Assembly (NCBI GenBank): GCA_037903355.1
Contig: JBAJFE010000047.1
Location: 868,001 to 932,000, forward strand
Direction: 5' to 3'
DNA: 64,000 nt
Origin: Trichuris trichiura
Lineage: Eukaryota > Nematoda > Enoplea > Trichinellida > Trichuridae
Shown here: positions 40,898 through 52,536 of the stretch, in pieces
Numbering within the stretch: position 1 is the stretch's first letter
Layout: every line of letters starts with the position of its first letter
The notes under the pieces: generated by a model
What the model was told of the DNA's origin: nothing
Seen by the model: only the letters and a program-made list of their open reading frames with translations
Databases searched by the model: none
Position numbers and translations under genes: made by a program

Positions 40898-43800
40898 ATG
40901 CACGCAACGATTATTCTATGCCTTCTTCTACTTGCTAAGCTTTGCCCAGCTAATTGGTGGTAAATTGAATAATGCGAATATACTTGCACCTTCAGCTTTT
41001 ACGTGATTCAGGTTATTGGCAACACCCACTGCCTACCAGTTTACGCTGCAGTTCAGTGAGGACTACAAGGATAAATGCAGACAAATGCACTATTTGGTCG
41101 CTCGCCAGCGGGAACTTTGCCAAATAAGTCAAAATATGCTGGCCATAGTCAGCAAAGGTAAGGAAAATAGATAGACCATTTTAAAAACAGTCAGCTTTAC
41201 CGAAGCCTCGCCCATGTCACTCTTGGGCTATAAATTCAAAATATCACAGCTGCCGCCTCTTTCTTGAACTTTACATGGGAATAAGTCCTCAAGTTTCTCA
41301 AGTGGAGTAACCGAGATAACGATACGTTACGCGCTCTGCTCTGACGATATATTTATACACCCATTGTGTACCTACAAAGGCGACCCCTGATGCACTAAGA
41401 ATGTTTCTCGTCTTTTCCAATGATGAAAGATGGACAATTTTCAGGAGCGCAGATGGGATTAAAGGAATGTCAGACTCAGTTCGCGGGTCGGCTTTGGAAT
41501 TGCTCCACTTTTTTCGATACGTCCATCGCGAGCTTGCCAGTTGCGGCCATCAGCCAAATCGACTACTCTCCAATGGGCAGAAGCAACAAGTCGGTGCAGT
41601 TGAAGCAGGCCAAACTGCGAAAAAGCGTCGAGGTGATGATGTCGGATATGCCGGCAAGACAATTTCAAGATGTCAGTGATCTCTTCGGCGGCATCCTCAA
41701 ATTGCGTAAGCTTGCCATGACTGAATTTCCCCAAAACGGACCGCGCGTTTTACGCTGCCCTTGAAGTAGTGTTTTGTCTGCCACTATATAATGCCAATAT
41801 GCTTTTATTGCAGAGAAAGACTTAGAATTTTGGGAAATAAGCTACAAGACACGATTTTCTCTGCTAATAGCCTATGAGAATTTCAGCAACAATGTATTCC
41901 ATTATTTTTTAAACATCCCATGATTACGACGACTGCTTTCGAAGTAATATGAAGGGTTCACAAGACAACTCTGTACAGCATCCCGTTTAGCCCAGATAAT
42001 ACATTGGTAGGAGGTGACGCTCACCCTACAAAAAGTATTCTCTTGTTTCATGTTTCATTCATGCATATAATTGCTGAATGATGCTTTGAATTAAGCAAGG
42101 ACATTCACAATTTTGCTTGTCCGGGAACGGTAAGCAATATGATAGGGATGCTACATTACTACAAAAGAGTGAGGTTTCACGACGCCCATTGTGAGCTAGA
42201 TGCTGAAAAGGTTAACATAAGCTTTCGCTTTACGCGGCCAACCGAACAGCTTTTGGCAAGAGAACTAATAAACCGTATAAGAAGAGCAAACTAGCCTTAT
42301 ACTGCACCTGCCGACGTCGCTCGTTTCCTGGAGATGTACTCTGCAGGTCACGCGTGGCCTATTACCTATGTATGGACGGACCATTGCATGTGTGCGCATA
42401 ATCCTGTGACAGGGAGCATTATAATAGCGCGTATTAGCAGCAAGCTTCAGAATGGCAGGTGGGCCCTCAGTGTAAAGACTATATTCATGATCTTCCGTCT
42501 AATCAGAGTCCTATTTGCAAAGCACTGCCTACGGCGTTGTAGCAGCGCGCTCTCTAATTGTGAAAATGCTTACCATCGGGTCAGTAGGCAATCAGCAAGC
42601 TTATTTGCCCTTTTCACAGGTTTTCTTGGGTACGACAATCCCCTTTGCCCCCCATATATTCTCAAAGGCTTTGTAAGACAGCGATTTGCGTTAGTTTTCT
42701 GTGGCTTCGCCAATTCTGGCGACGGAAAGGGCGGTCAAGCAATAATAGGCGGTTTAAAATTGTTAGCGCATTCTTACCCTAAAAGGGGCCCCTATTCAGC
42801 AGAAGAAGTGCATATTACCCATTTTAGTAACACAGCTGTCAGCTCATGTTTTGCCATCAGTATTCTTTATTAACTAATCTCTTTTTTGCATCAGACAGCA
42901 GAGAAAAAGCATACGTTCATGCGATCAGTGCTGCCGGAGTAGCATACAGTATTACAAGAGCGTGCAGTCAAGGCGATCTCCCAAGTTGCTCATGCGATAA
43001 GGAGGTGCATCGCAGAAATTTTAAGAACAAGGTAAGCTAGATAGCGCTGTTCACCAATTACAGCTCTGCAGACTGGATAAATGTATTAGCGATTCCACGG
43101 TGACTGGGAATGGGGTGGCTGCTCAGAAGACGTCAACTTCGGAGAGCGACTAAGTAAAGATTTTGTGGACTCCAACGAACTAGCCAGGTCGTGGACCGAT
43201 CCCGCGCCAAAGCTTATGAACTTGCACAACAACGAGGCTGGGCGACGAGTATTAGTTTTTGAAAAGCTTTGATGAAAATAAGTTGACCTTTTCCTTGAAG
43301 GCTATTCGAGCCAATATGAAGTTGATGTGCAAATGTCACGGCGTCTCCGGATCATGCACTGTTCGACTATGCTGGCGCAGAATGGCTGATTTTCACACCA
43401 TTGGGCAATCATTGTCTGAAAAGTTTGACGGCGCTGTCAAGGTGAAATTCTCAGGAATGAGGCACAAGTTGAAGCCCTACGTCGCGGGACTAAAAAAGCC
43501 GACAAAACGCGATCTCGTTTACCTGCAGCAATCTCCGGACTTTTGCCAAGAGGACGCTCTATTGAGCATTTACGGTACCAAAGGACGCAAATGCGAAAGA
43601 GACGGTTATGGAACAAATGGATGCGCCATGCTATGCTGCGGGCGAGGGTACGTATATGCCTACTTCATACCCAACCCACGTAACAGCTGAGGTGTTTCGT
43701 AGTCATCCACTGTAATTGACTATTATGGCCAAATACTTGTAATCCGGCGTGGCTGAACGCTCGCATAAGCTGACTTCACCTAATCTTTTCCGCCTACTCA

Positions 43801-44674
43801 GAGTCTGTTGGTTCCTAGATTCTCCTTGAATCCATGGTGGCCCATTAGGGTGCCACTAAAGGATAAATTGAACCATCAGCAGTCTTAGTGTCCCCTATCC
43901 CTAGAAAGAACAAGAAATCTTATTCTTAATTGAGCAAACCGCTCATAATAGTTCGAACCAATTTTGTGTGATGCAACGTAAAACCAGTTTGGAATGGCAG
44001 TTGCGAATTGTTGACACATTCTCATTTTGAATTACGTTTGCGGCTAAAAGATCCAGAATAGAAGCAGTATAGTTTTTCCTGTACTCCAAGTGCTAACATG
44101 AAGATATTCAGGCCCCAAAGAATGCGAAGTAAACATTGTGAACTTAGGTTACAAGGAAGCAAGGATATTTTCTTCGTTAACCTCTCTAGTTCACCACTGC
44201 GCCACCGATGACAAACTTGTGGCCAGCTCGCAATGAGAAAAACAAGTCTACTCAAAGGAAAGAACATTATAGGGCAAAAAGTTCATGTTTAACAAGGATT
44301 GAAAAAAATGCATTCCTTTATCATAGTTGTGCACTTTATACGGCTAAACATTACCTATTCCTTATAACAGCAGGAGCAAAATGGAATGAGGCTATGTAAA
44401 AGGAAGTCAGTTACCATATATGTATGAAAAAGAAATAATTATTATTAACAGTTAGTTAAGTGCCCTCAACCTGATTAAAAAGCTGATGTTAATAGTAGGG
44501 AGCCGACAGACCGTATATGGCTTGCAGCAGCGTTTTGACAGAGATGTTTGATTTTGCAGTTACACCACCGTTGTCGCTGAAGAGGTTCGTGACTGCAAAT
44601 GCAAATTCCAATGGTGCTGCGAGGTGAAATGCGAAAAATGCAAATACATAATGGAGGAGCACCATTGCAAGTAG
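40898..44674 (+). CDS. Wnt family secreted signalling protein
   Basis: Secreted lipid-modified ligand for Frizzled receptors. Exons: 40898-40959, 41012-41157, 41445-41705, 42895-43031, 43090-43248, 43301-43647, 44560-44674; phases agree and give 408 residues. The start ATG opens a signal peptide ([16 protein letters not shown]) followed by NWW, a common Wnt mature start. Diagnostic blocks are LGLKECQ-like [64 protein letters not shown], the acylation loop [28 protein letters not shown] and a cysteine-rich end [33 protein letters not shown] and GTKGRKC look nearest Wnt4 (cwn-1 of C. elegans). Unusual: 58 residues (92-149) lie between WNCST and FGGILK, where most Wnts have 10-20. The 43648-44559 intron hides the last exon. 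Confidence 0.96.
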
Positions 44675-45734
44675 TCGCGCCTGGTCCGGAAGCCTAAGCA
44701 ATCCACCCAAAACTTGCGGCAACTCCCGGTTGTGACACCTGACGTCTAAGTCTGATTTTGAAAGCTCGACTGTCCAATAATGATCTTTGCACTTATTGCT
44801 ACGCTGGTAGCCTGAGACAATGTTCGCGCCAACCGCTCACGTAAGACAAAACTGTGATTTCCCTGAAAGACAAAGCAAGAGAAAAAATTTGTGAGGAGAA
44901 ACATCATTTTAACCAGCTGGAGAAGAGAATGTGTTTATTTTTATGTTTGTTTGTCAGTATATTAAATATACTCGAGTTACTTTCGAAATTACAGCTTTTT
45001 ATTTCCAGATTTTAACCATGCTTTTAGCAGGAAAAGCTTGCCATCAATATATATTATGCTATCTTATCTTCCAACGATAAACATTCAACGGTTTATCAAA
45101 ACTCAAGCGTCATTGACAAAAAAACAGGATAAGCTATATAAAAGAAAATTCGTTAGCACCGTAACATAGGAGTGCGTTAGGAGCCAACTGAGAATACTCC
45201 ACATGACGTAAAGCTTTTTTAAATTTTAACCACTTTCTATGAAATCTATGAGCCCCATTAGAAACGCAAGAGAGAGCTACAGCTTGACTTCTTCTGGCTA
45301 CCCGAAAAGTAAGTAGCATGTGTGTACAAATCGCAAGTTTTTTATTTTGCTAATGAGAATATGCCTGCAAAGTGGTACGAAACTAGAAGTATTAAAATGG
45401 ACAAAAAAATTCCCTGTATTCTTTAGCTTACTCACTGGCACTTAAATTGGCAAGAGGCAATGCTATGCAAGTATCCAATCTTCACAAGCAGGCAATCAAC
45501 TTTCACCGAAACGGTTGGCTTGAGCACGTTAAAGTGTAGAATTTTTAAAGTTGGCTTCAGGGATCGATTTAAAGAGAGCAATATTATTCTACCTGTTTGG
45601 AAAATTCGCTTCGTCTAGCCTTAGCCAAGCTTACAATGACGTAACGTTAAATTTTTTCGAGAAGCATGTTGGTAACGTAACTAAAGCAATGGATCGTTTC
45701 ATGTAATATCGCTTTATTGCCTTAGCAGGTGGGA
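44675..45734. other. Intergenic between Wnt and the tail-anchored ORF
   Basis: About 1 kb with no exon recognised. It should include the Wnt 3' UTR. A good acceptor-like site (GCCTTAGCAG ending at 45728) lies 6 nt before the next ATG and may be a spliced-leader or 5' UTR acceptor. Confidence 0.4.
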
Positions 45735-46271
45735 ATGCCCAAGTCGAAGCAATCTACTCAATCTGTAGCCAAGGCGGCCGGTAGGAAGAAAAATCTTGGT
45801 TTAGCGGAACAAAATTTTCAAGCTGACCCCGCGAGTGGTCGAAAGCCAAGCATTGACAATCCTGCTTCACCAATGAAGAGCCCAGTCGAGGAGACGGGAA
45901 GAGTGCACAACAATGCAAGTGCAACCTGTACGAGAACTGAGGATAGCCAAGATCAACCACGTATTACTTCGCCTTTGAGAAAGAAAATAGTACTTGGAAA
46001 TGAGCCATGCGCAGTCGTATTTACGTCCGCCAATCCTTTGCCGGAAGCGTTTGGAGACGTTGAATCCGGATGTCGTCATGAAGAGGCCCCAAAGAAAACA
46101 ACTGATTACGGCGCCAGTCGCCAAACCAGGAATACGGAAACCAACTTTCTGACGGCTTCACCAACAAGGAGGCGAAGTTCAAGCGCCTTAGGTTTCGTGC
46201 TATTAGTTCTCTTATTTATATCTGGCGTGCTTGCGGCAATGCATTTCAGCGGACTACTAAAGAGAAACTGA
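45735..46271 (+). CDS. Hypothetical 178-residue protein with C-terminal membrane anchor
   Basis: I do not recognise this protein. It is an uninterrupted ORF from an ATG preceded by a strong 3' splice site (CCTTAGCAG, 6 nt upstream), consistent with spliced-leader trans-splicing or a 5' UTR intron. The first ~150 residues are hydrophilic, rich in Lys, Ser, Thr, Pro and Asn, with basic SP/TP sites (for example SPTRRRSSS). A single hydrophobic segment of about 20 residues (LGFVLLVLLFISGVLAAM) sits near the end, followed by FSGLLKRN. This is the layout of a tail-anchored ER or nuclear-membrane protein. No signal peptide or enzymatic motif. A chance ORF is less likely given the composition and anchor, but cannot be excluded. 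Confidence 0.6.
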   Translation: MPKSKQSTQSVAKAAGRKKNLGLAEQNFQADPASGRKPSIDNPASPMKSPVEETGRVHNNASATCTRTEDSQDQPRITSPLRKKIVLGNEPCAVVFTSANPLPEAFGDVESGCRHEEAPKKTTDYGASRQTRNTETNFLTASPTRRRSSSALGFVLLVLLFISGVLAAMHFSGLLKRN

Positions 46272-46847
46272 GGACAACGTTTTCCCTTTGTTCCTGCTCG
46301 GCAGGGCAGCTCAACAGCTTTGACTTATTTCAATATAAAGATCCGTTCTCAATAATATTAGGTTTTCCAAAGCAGATAAGCCGGAATTTTTTGAATTAAA
46401 TATAGCAGAGCTAACTGGACTGAACAGGCGTAAAATTATTTGCGTGGGCAACTTAAATTATCTTCAATATTAATACTGTATTAGTAAAAATTGTTATTTC
46501 ATTTTTCAAGTCGTACTTGTCGCCTATTCTCATTACGCGCTTCGATACAAATAAGTAAAGCCATAATTATCAAGGCAAAACAAAAGCACTCCTTAGGAAA
46601 CCATATTTTTAAAACCGCGCTGCAACTACTTTAACTTATGCTGACAATAAGAGATATCACTGGATATTTGCAAACTGGTTGAAAAAGGCGTTCACCTGGA
46701 CAAATATTGAAATTTCAGCAACCTGGCTAATCTATAAAGAACAGTGATCTGCTGCTTTTGCCGGCGCAGTTTTCCGTGATATTGAAGCATCAGTTTCAAT
46801 AGCCAATAATGGCTTCGTTCAAAAGAGGCAATGCAAAGGTTGACAAA

Positions 46848-47237
46848 TCAACCGAACAAGCTGAAGCCCATTTCTTCGTCAGACTCTTCCTCCTCGACGG
46901 GTTTCTTCTCTTCTTTTGCTGGTTTTGGGGCACTCTTTTCTTCTGGAACTGCCTGCTGAGCGGGCGCCGCAGGAGCTGATCCAACGCCAGTGCTTATATT
47001 GTTCACAATATCCTAACGAAAAATCATTGCATCTCTAAGATGCGTATATACGTAGGTAATTACCTTCATATTGCAATTTTGCAAAGCGCTAACGTACATT
47101 TCCGGCCATATTGAATCTACACGAACTCCTGCTGCCTTCAAGATGGCACTTATTCGATCAGCAGTGATGCCTACGTCTTCATCTTGTAGAATCAGTGAAG
47201 CGTAGGCGCATGCAAAGTCGGCACTGACAGCAGACAT
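46848..47237 (-). CDS. RPLP1: 60S acidic ribosomal protein P1
   Basis: Large-subunit stalk protein that recruits elongation factors as P1/P2 dimers. Exons 47237-47064 and 47012-46848 around a 51-nt intron give 112 residues, the usual length. The N-terminal dimerisation domain reads FACAYASLILQDEDVGITAD and ISAILKAAGV; an Ala/Pro hinge (GSAPAAPAQQA) and a Lys/Glu stretch follow; the end is EEESDEEMGFSLFG, where most P proteins end SDDDMGFGLFD. The final acidic residue is thus glycine and the second G of GFG is serine. A possible 3' splice site ending at 47262, 24 nt before the ATG, suggests a spliced leader or 5' UTR intron. Neighbouring ARL13 and HDAC genes lie on the same strand but 2 kb or more upstream, so there is no sign of an operon. 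Confidence 0.97.
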
Positions 47238-49255
47238 GACGAGATGCTCAACGAAACAAATCTAAGTGGAATGCAGTTGAGTTGAACAAAAAAGACGACA
47301 CAATAGTAGCCTTAAGATAACTGTAAAAAAAGCTGGTACGGTTTATATCCGTATAAGTCTGAGCTTGAAAAAATTATGATTATATCCAATCATTTATTCA
47401 CTTGATGAAATAGAGCGCCCACTTTCATTCCGTACGACTTGACTCACCTTTCTCTTCTGCTGCAGCTTTTATGACTATCCACTGCTAATCTGAAAGTGAT
47501 CCTGAAAACGCTAAGGCGATAACTGCCTTGTATTCTCGCGATCATTAAATAGCACGGCAAAGCTAAGAAAAACAGACGACCTTTACGCACCGCGCCCCAA
47601 AAGCCGGTTTAAACACACTGCCTGCAACTTTTCATACTTCCGAGCTTTTTGAAATATGTGAATGTAAGAGCATGCACAGGTTTATTTTTTTTATAGGTAG
47701 GTAAAGCTGATGGGAAATACAGCAAAAATAAAGCCGTCGCCTAAAGCTCGATACTGCTCAGCGACGCGCAAGACTACGTACTTGGTATCACAAAAAAAGG
47801 TAAACTTACCATCCCTGCCGCCGCTGGCTGCTGTTGTCAATAAAATGTTTGCTTTTCAAAGTGTCATCGCCGTATGAAGGCTTACCGAAACGTTACGTTT
47901 TTCTTTCCGTAGCTTGCAGTTTTCTTCAGACGATTGCAAGCCTAAGCGCCTTCGCTGCGCGAAACAAAAGCGCGCATCACTACGTAAATGTCAACGGTTT
48001 TTAAATGCTATTGAACTCAGAAGAATCACTCACAAATTGTACCTCTGCACTTGCGCTAACAATTTGTCGACCAATGCAGAAAAACATAAAAAATCCAAAA
48101 AATCCCAAAAAAGAAATTTTACCCTGAGCGGACATGATATTTTCGCGTAGACAATTCGTGAACCAACCGGACGGTAGAACCACGAATAATTTTTATACTG
48201 AGAAACTGTTTGCCTCACTGAAACTGATGGTAGCACGGCGTCGCGTGTGAGCTGTTCACCGCAGCTGCTACAGAAATAATTCTGAAATGGCGTAATCTGG
48301 CTGCTCGGAAAAATGTGCAAACAATACGCCTATTGACAATACGTGGAATGTAGTAGACGAAGAGAAATTCAGGTACCACCAAGACTGGTGAACAAACTTT
48401 CCTTTTATGGTAATTTTGACGCGTGGGTAGATCTTCAACGACTGTGATTATCAAATTTGATTTCCTGATTTCGGACGAAAGCTATTGAACTATTTCAGTC
48501 ATCCCAAGGAAAAGGAAACAGCAAAACCGTTTTCGCATTTACTGCCATCGTGTACACGAGATTCTCTCGCCTGAAGCTGACTAAAATGCAAAGCAAAAAG
48601 TTCCTGGACTTTGTTGCTTAGAAACTGTCAAAACTTGTCACTTGTGCCTAACCTTTGGCTAGCATAAAGTCTGAACAACTATGACTCACTCTTTTCCCCG
48701 CATTTTGTTAGACTTTCAAAGCTTAGTAGCGTTTATTCGGTTATTGTATGAAGGAGCGCATTGCCTAATTCGAAGTGATTTGGCAGCTTTCTTATAACGG
48801 AAGGCGTAATGCGAACTTCTATTCTTTAATTTCACCAAGAGGCACAACTCGGTTGAAATGAGCCAAGCGCCTACGCTTTCTTCTTCTTCTTCTACTAACA
48901 TAAACTGAAATTTTTGCATAAAAAAAGTTACGAGATTATTGTATACGCTTACCTGCTTGCTCTGTTCTACTTTCAAACTTCTCAAAAATTGTATGATCAG
49001 TATGCATGCTTTCTTTGGCAACAATCGCCAACGGGGCCGAAAGCTCAATGCTTTCTACGTCATTGTCATTGGACATTGTTTCAGCTTTATGTTCACCCGT
49101 CGTTTTGTGAGGTTTGTCGGCGTTAGATTTCTGTACACAAATGCTACTAAGAATTTAAAGGATAAACTCCCGCTAATTGGGATACCGCATAAGACCTATC
49201 TGACATCGACGACGATGAAACCGGTTCAGGCTGCTTCAGCCTAAAGCATACGCAA
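47238..49255. other. Intergenic between P1 and ARL13-like genes
   Basis: Two kilobases upstream of P1 (-) and downstream of the ARL13-like gene (-). It holds the P1 promoter. A (TTC)n microsatellite lies at about 48877-48893. Short ORFs on both strands have no family resemblance. Confidence 0.4.
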
Positions 49256-50306
49256 TTAGTAAGTCATAAATGCTCTTCGGAGTCGACGGGATAACGCGTA
49301 CGGGCTTCTCGTATTCCTAATCCTTTCTAGGCGCTTTACATTCTCCTCTTCAAGTTGGCGCTTCTGCACCGCACGGTCGGCAGCTATTTTATCGCACATC
49401 CAATCGCTGCTCATTTCGATTTGACGAAGCAACCAATGCATGGCATGCTTAAGCATCATGCGCTGCCTGCAACTACCATTGGGAGAACAAGCAATCTAAA
49501 TTATATTTCAAATCGTTTAAATGCAAATTAATTTGCAGCAGCTACTACACCGCTCGATACGGGCACTGAGCAGTGTACGCGTAACGTCTCAGTTGGAGCT
49601 GCTCAACAAATACAAGCTCGCTGATATCTTCCCGAGCACGGCGCGTATTGATAATGCTGAAATATTTCTCGCCTTTTAGAAGACGACTCGCGACGGGATG
49701 CGCTTACAGTAAAAGCGGTTTTCCGTGTACCCAACTGTGCGACAGTACATTGCTAAGGGCTAATCTGCTCTCTTCAACTCGACTCCAGTCAGTCCCGTCG
49801 ACCACGTAAATCAGTCCGTGTGCCTAAGAAAGGAGTACGACGTTTTAAAACCAAAAAGAATGCCCTATTATCCGTACGCTAACGCGTCTTGAATGAGTAG
49901 CAACAAAGCAAGCGACCGAAGAGGAAAAATATTACTAAAGAAGGCTTAGGAAAGCTGAAGCATTGGTATCGTACGGATATTTTTTCACCCTCAGCTCCAC
50001 CGAGCAATAATTCAACCTGTAAGCGGGTACGTACCTCGGCATAATAGTTCTTCCATATGTCTCGTATGCCGGCGCATCCGCCGAGGTCGTAGAAGGTCAC
50101 AATGACGTTTTTCATGTTAACATCGCATTTGGAAAATCCAATCGTTGGCATCACGGAATTTTGGGGATCTGCAAGACCGGTGTACCAATGACAAAAGCGG
50201 AAGAAAAGAAGCGCATACTCTTCTTAAGACTATTGACCAAGTAGGACTTTCCAGAGTTGTCAAGACCGAGCACGACGATGGTATATTTCCTGAAGAATTG
50301 TACCAT
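49256..50306 (-). CDS. arl-13: ARL13-like small GTPase (ciliary ARF-like)
   Basis: ARL13B acts at the ciliary membrane as an atypical ARF-family GTPase and GEF for ARL3. Exons 50306-50219, 50168-50035, 49823-49708, 49656-49561, 49466-49256 keep phase and give 214 residues. P-loop GLDNSGKS at 14-21; switch I PTIGFSK (T38); G3 reads DLGGCAGIRDIWKNYYAE (57-74), where the catalytic Gln of ARFs is replaced (C61), as in ARL13B, which has a Gly there. The block after the fourth exon junction reads LLIINTRRARED, so the guanine-specifying NKxD is lost. The C terminus has HWLLRQIE and a short charged helix (QKRQLEEENVKRLERIR), matching the start of the ARL13B coiled coil, then stops. The family is usually about 370-430 residues, so the proline-rich tail is absent, or further exons were missed (a GTACGC donor exists in the last exon). 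Confidence 0.85.
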
Positions 50307-52536
50307 ATAGTAATACGAAATGGCGCATGACAAAAGTGGGCAGCAATATTAATAGTCCATTGAGATACCAAACAATTATGAAGTCAATCATGTCATTCAA
50401 TGATAAACTCAACAAGGCTGTACGAGCCTACGTTGGAGCGGAAACAGATCGGTGCTAAAAAACTCAGTAATAACAGTTCACTTTCCCCATTGTTGCTTCG
50501 AGGAACATTTACGCTGGACATAGGCGCTGCGTTAATAAACGAAGTCCTTTTATGGGAAAAGCCATTACGAGCGTATGTTTGCATAAGGAAATCTTCTCAT
50601 GGTTCAAACGTAAAGCAGTACACGAAAGTCCCGCATGCTACAACGGCGAAATGGGGTAAAATTTTGAAACATCGATTCCATCGCAAAAACTGGAGCTTTA
50701 ATGGTCGATGGGCGTGGGCGCAAGCGTTAAAACGGTTCAGTTAGTACGACAGTCCACTACGTCGAAGTATCACCACAATTAACGTAATTCAGGATATACG
50801 CTCTCTACCCAACGTCTACCTTCTTTAGTGGTTGCGAAAACTTCCTAAAACTTCTGTAAATAGGCATGCAAAGATCATATAATGTTTAAACTAGAATAAG
50901 TCCATCCGCAGCAGTGTCACTTAAATATGGCATTAATAGTCATAGCGCTGGTTGGAGCGGCTGGTAAAATGAAGTAGTATGAAAAACTCGAACAAATCCG
51001 GCCTTAGTTGATCAATAAATCCAGCAAGTGAAAGCAACAATGGAATCGGGAAAGCAGAACCATTAATAAACCCACAAACAGGCAACTGATACCAGAGTAC
51101 GAGTACCTTTTAGGCTTTTGGTTAGTGTAGCAAATTCCCATAAGAATGGATGTTCGTACCCATTCAAGCCAGCGAGCATTCAAGCGTTTATTGGGGAAGC
51201 ATCAAGCAGACGACAAATTCGTTGCTATGGCAGCGGAAGCACCCCAGCTAACTGGTTTTCATGTTCCGTTGGCCCTACTTTTAACCACATCTTTCCCGGA
51301 TAGGCATCGTGCTATCCCACCTGTCGATCAATGGACGTATTACTACAGCGGCTACTCTGCGCCCATTCATTTAGTCAACTTTCATTGGTCCATTGGTCAA
51401 GGAAATCGATTTTCACGGCTTACGCCATTTCTTCCGTGAAACAGTTCCAAAACTGACCGAAACTATATTAACAGTACTACTTATTATACGATCGTATAAT
51501 TTGTTTCCTTTCTTGAAAAGTAGTAGCCAAAGCGACTATTGAGCAATTGACCTGTAAGGAAAAACTCGAAAACAGCCGCGTCACTCTTTATGCAGCATAT
51601 ATACAATTCACACGCCGACGATGGTAAAGCTGGGAAAGAAGCAGAGTTCCATTAAGCCACGTGTAGACCAATGGTACCAGCTTGTATTCACTGTTGGACA
51701 GCTCATCTAGCTGACCTGCGCTAAACAAGCAGCTTTGATAATTCGAAAATCGATTTCTTACCTTCATCAACGTGTTGCACTACCCCGTCAGCGAACTGAT
51801 AACGATGATGACTTATGACAAATGATGCCATCATCGGACAACCTACAGAACGAAGAGAAGTTCTTCAAACTTTTTTGTAAACATTAGAATGTGGTGATGC
51901 TGAAACCCAAAAATGTTAATACCATGAAGCCGCACGTAATAATTCTGCATAAATGTAAATTATAAAGCTTAGGCTACCCGAACCGGCAAAAAAGTTAAAA
52001 TTTTTAAAAAACTGAAAAATACTACTCCCGCTATTTTCTCTTATCTTTTCCCTTTTTAGGTACCTCCCTCCTAGTCATTACTATTCCACGCGAAGATACA
52101 CGTATGGGCTGTAAGCTTCGGCGTTTTTTTGATGTTCCAATCCTCGCGCGGTATGTCGTAAGTTGCAACGATCAAAGAAAGTTTATCCGGTTACAGCTTG
52201 AAAAATCAGCTCATATTGTACAGCATTTACTGCTTTAAATGCCCCTTGCATCATTCCGCTTCTCACATTCGACTTGACCAACGGAACTTGCTTCAAGCTT
52301 CAACCATCTTGCACACACTTCGTACATTCAACACAGTACAGCCGCTGGTGCAAATGAATATGCAAGAACAGTTCCAGCAATAGAATACTTGGAATAAGTG
52401 CGTGTGTAATAAGTAACTAATGGGGCTACACGAAAACATTAATACTTCTTAGGGCTGCCTTAAACATGTTAAAAGACTACGCTATCATAAAGGCAAGTGA
52501 AATCTGGATAAAACAATTTGCAAGGCCGAAAAAAGG
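50307..52536. other. Intergenic between ARL13-like and HDAC genes
   Basis: About 2.2 kb with no supported exon. It should include the promoter of the ARL13-like gene and the 3' UTR of the deacetylase gene, both on the minus strand. ORFs of up to 114 codons show no known domain. Confidence 0.4.

Noticed and set aside
42334..42873. 179-codon plus-strand ORF inside the third Wnt intron
   Set aside because: No known domain or splice support; it lies wholly within an intron set by the phases of flanking Wnt exons. One chance ORF of this length is plausible in 64 kb.
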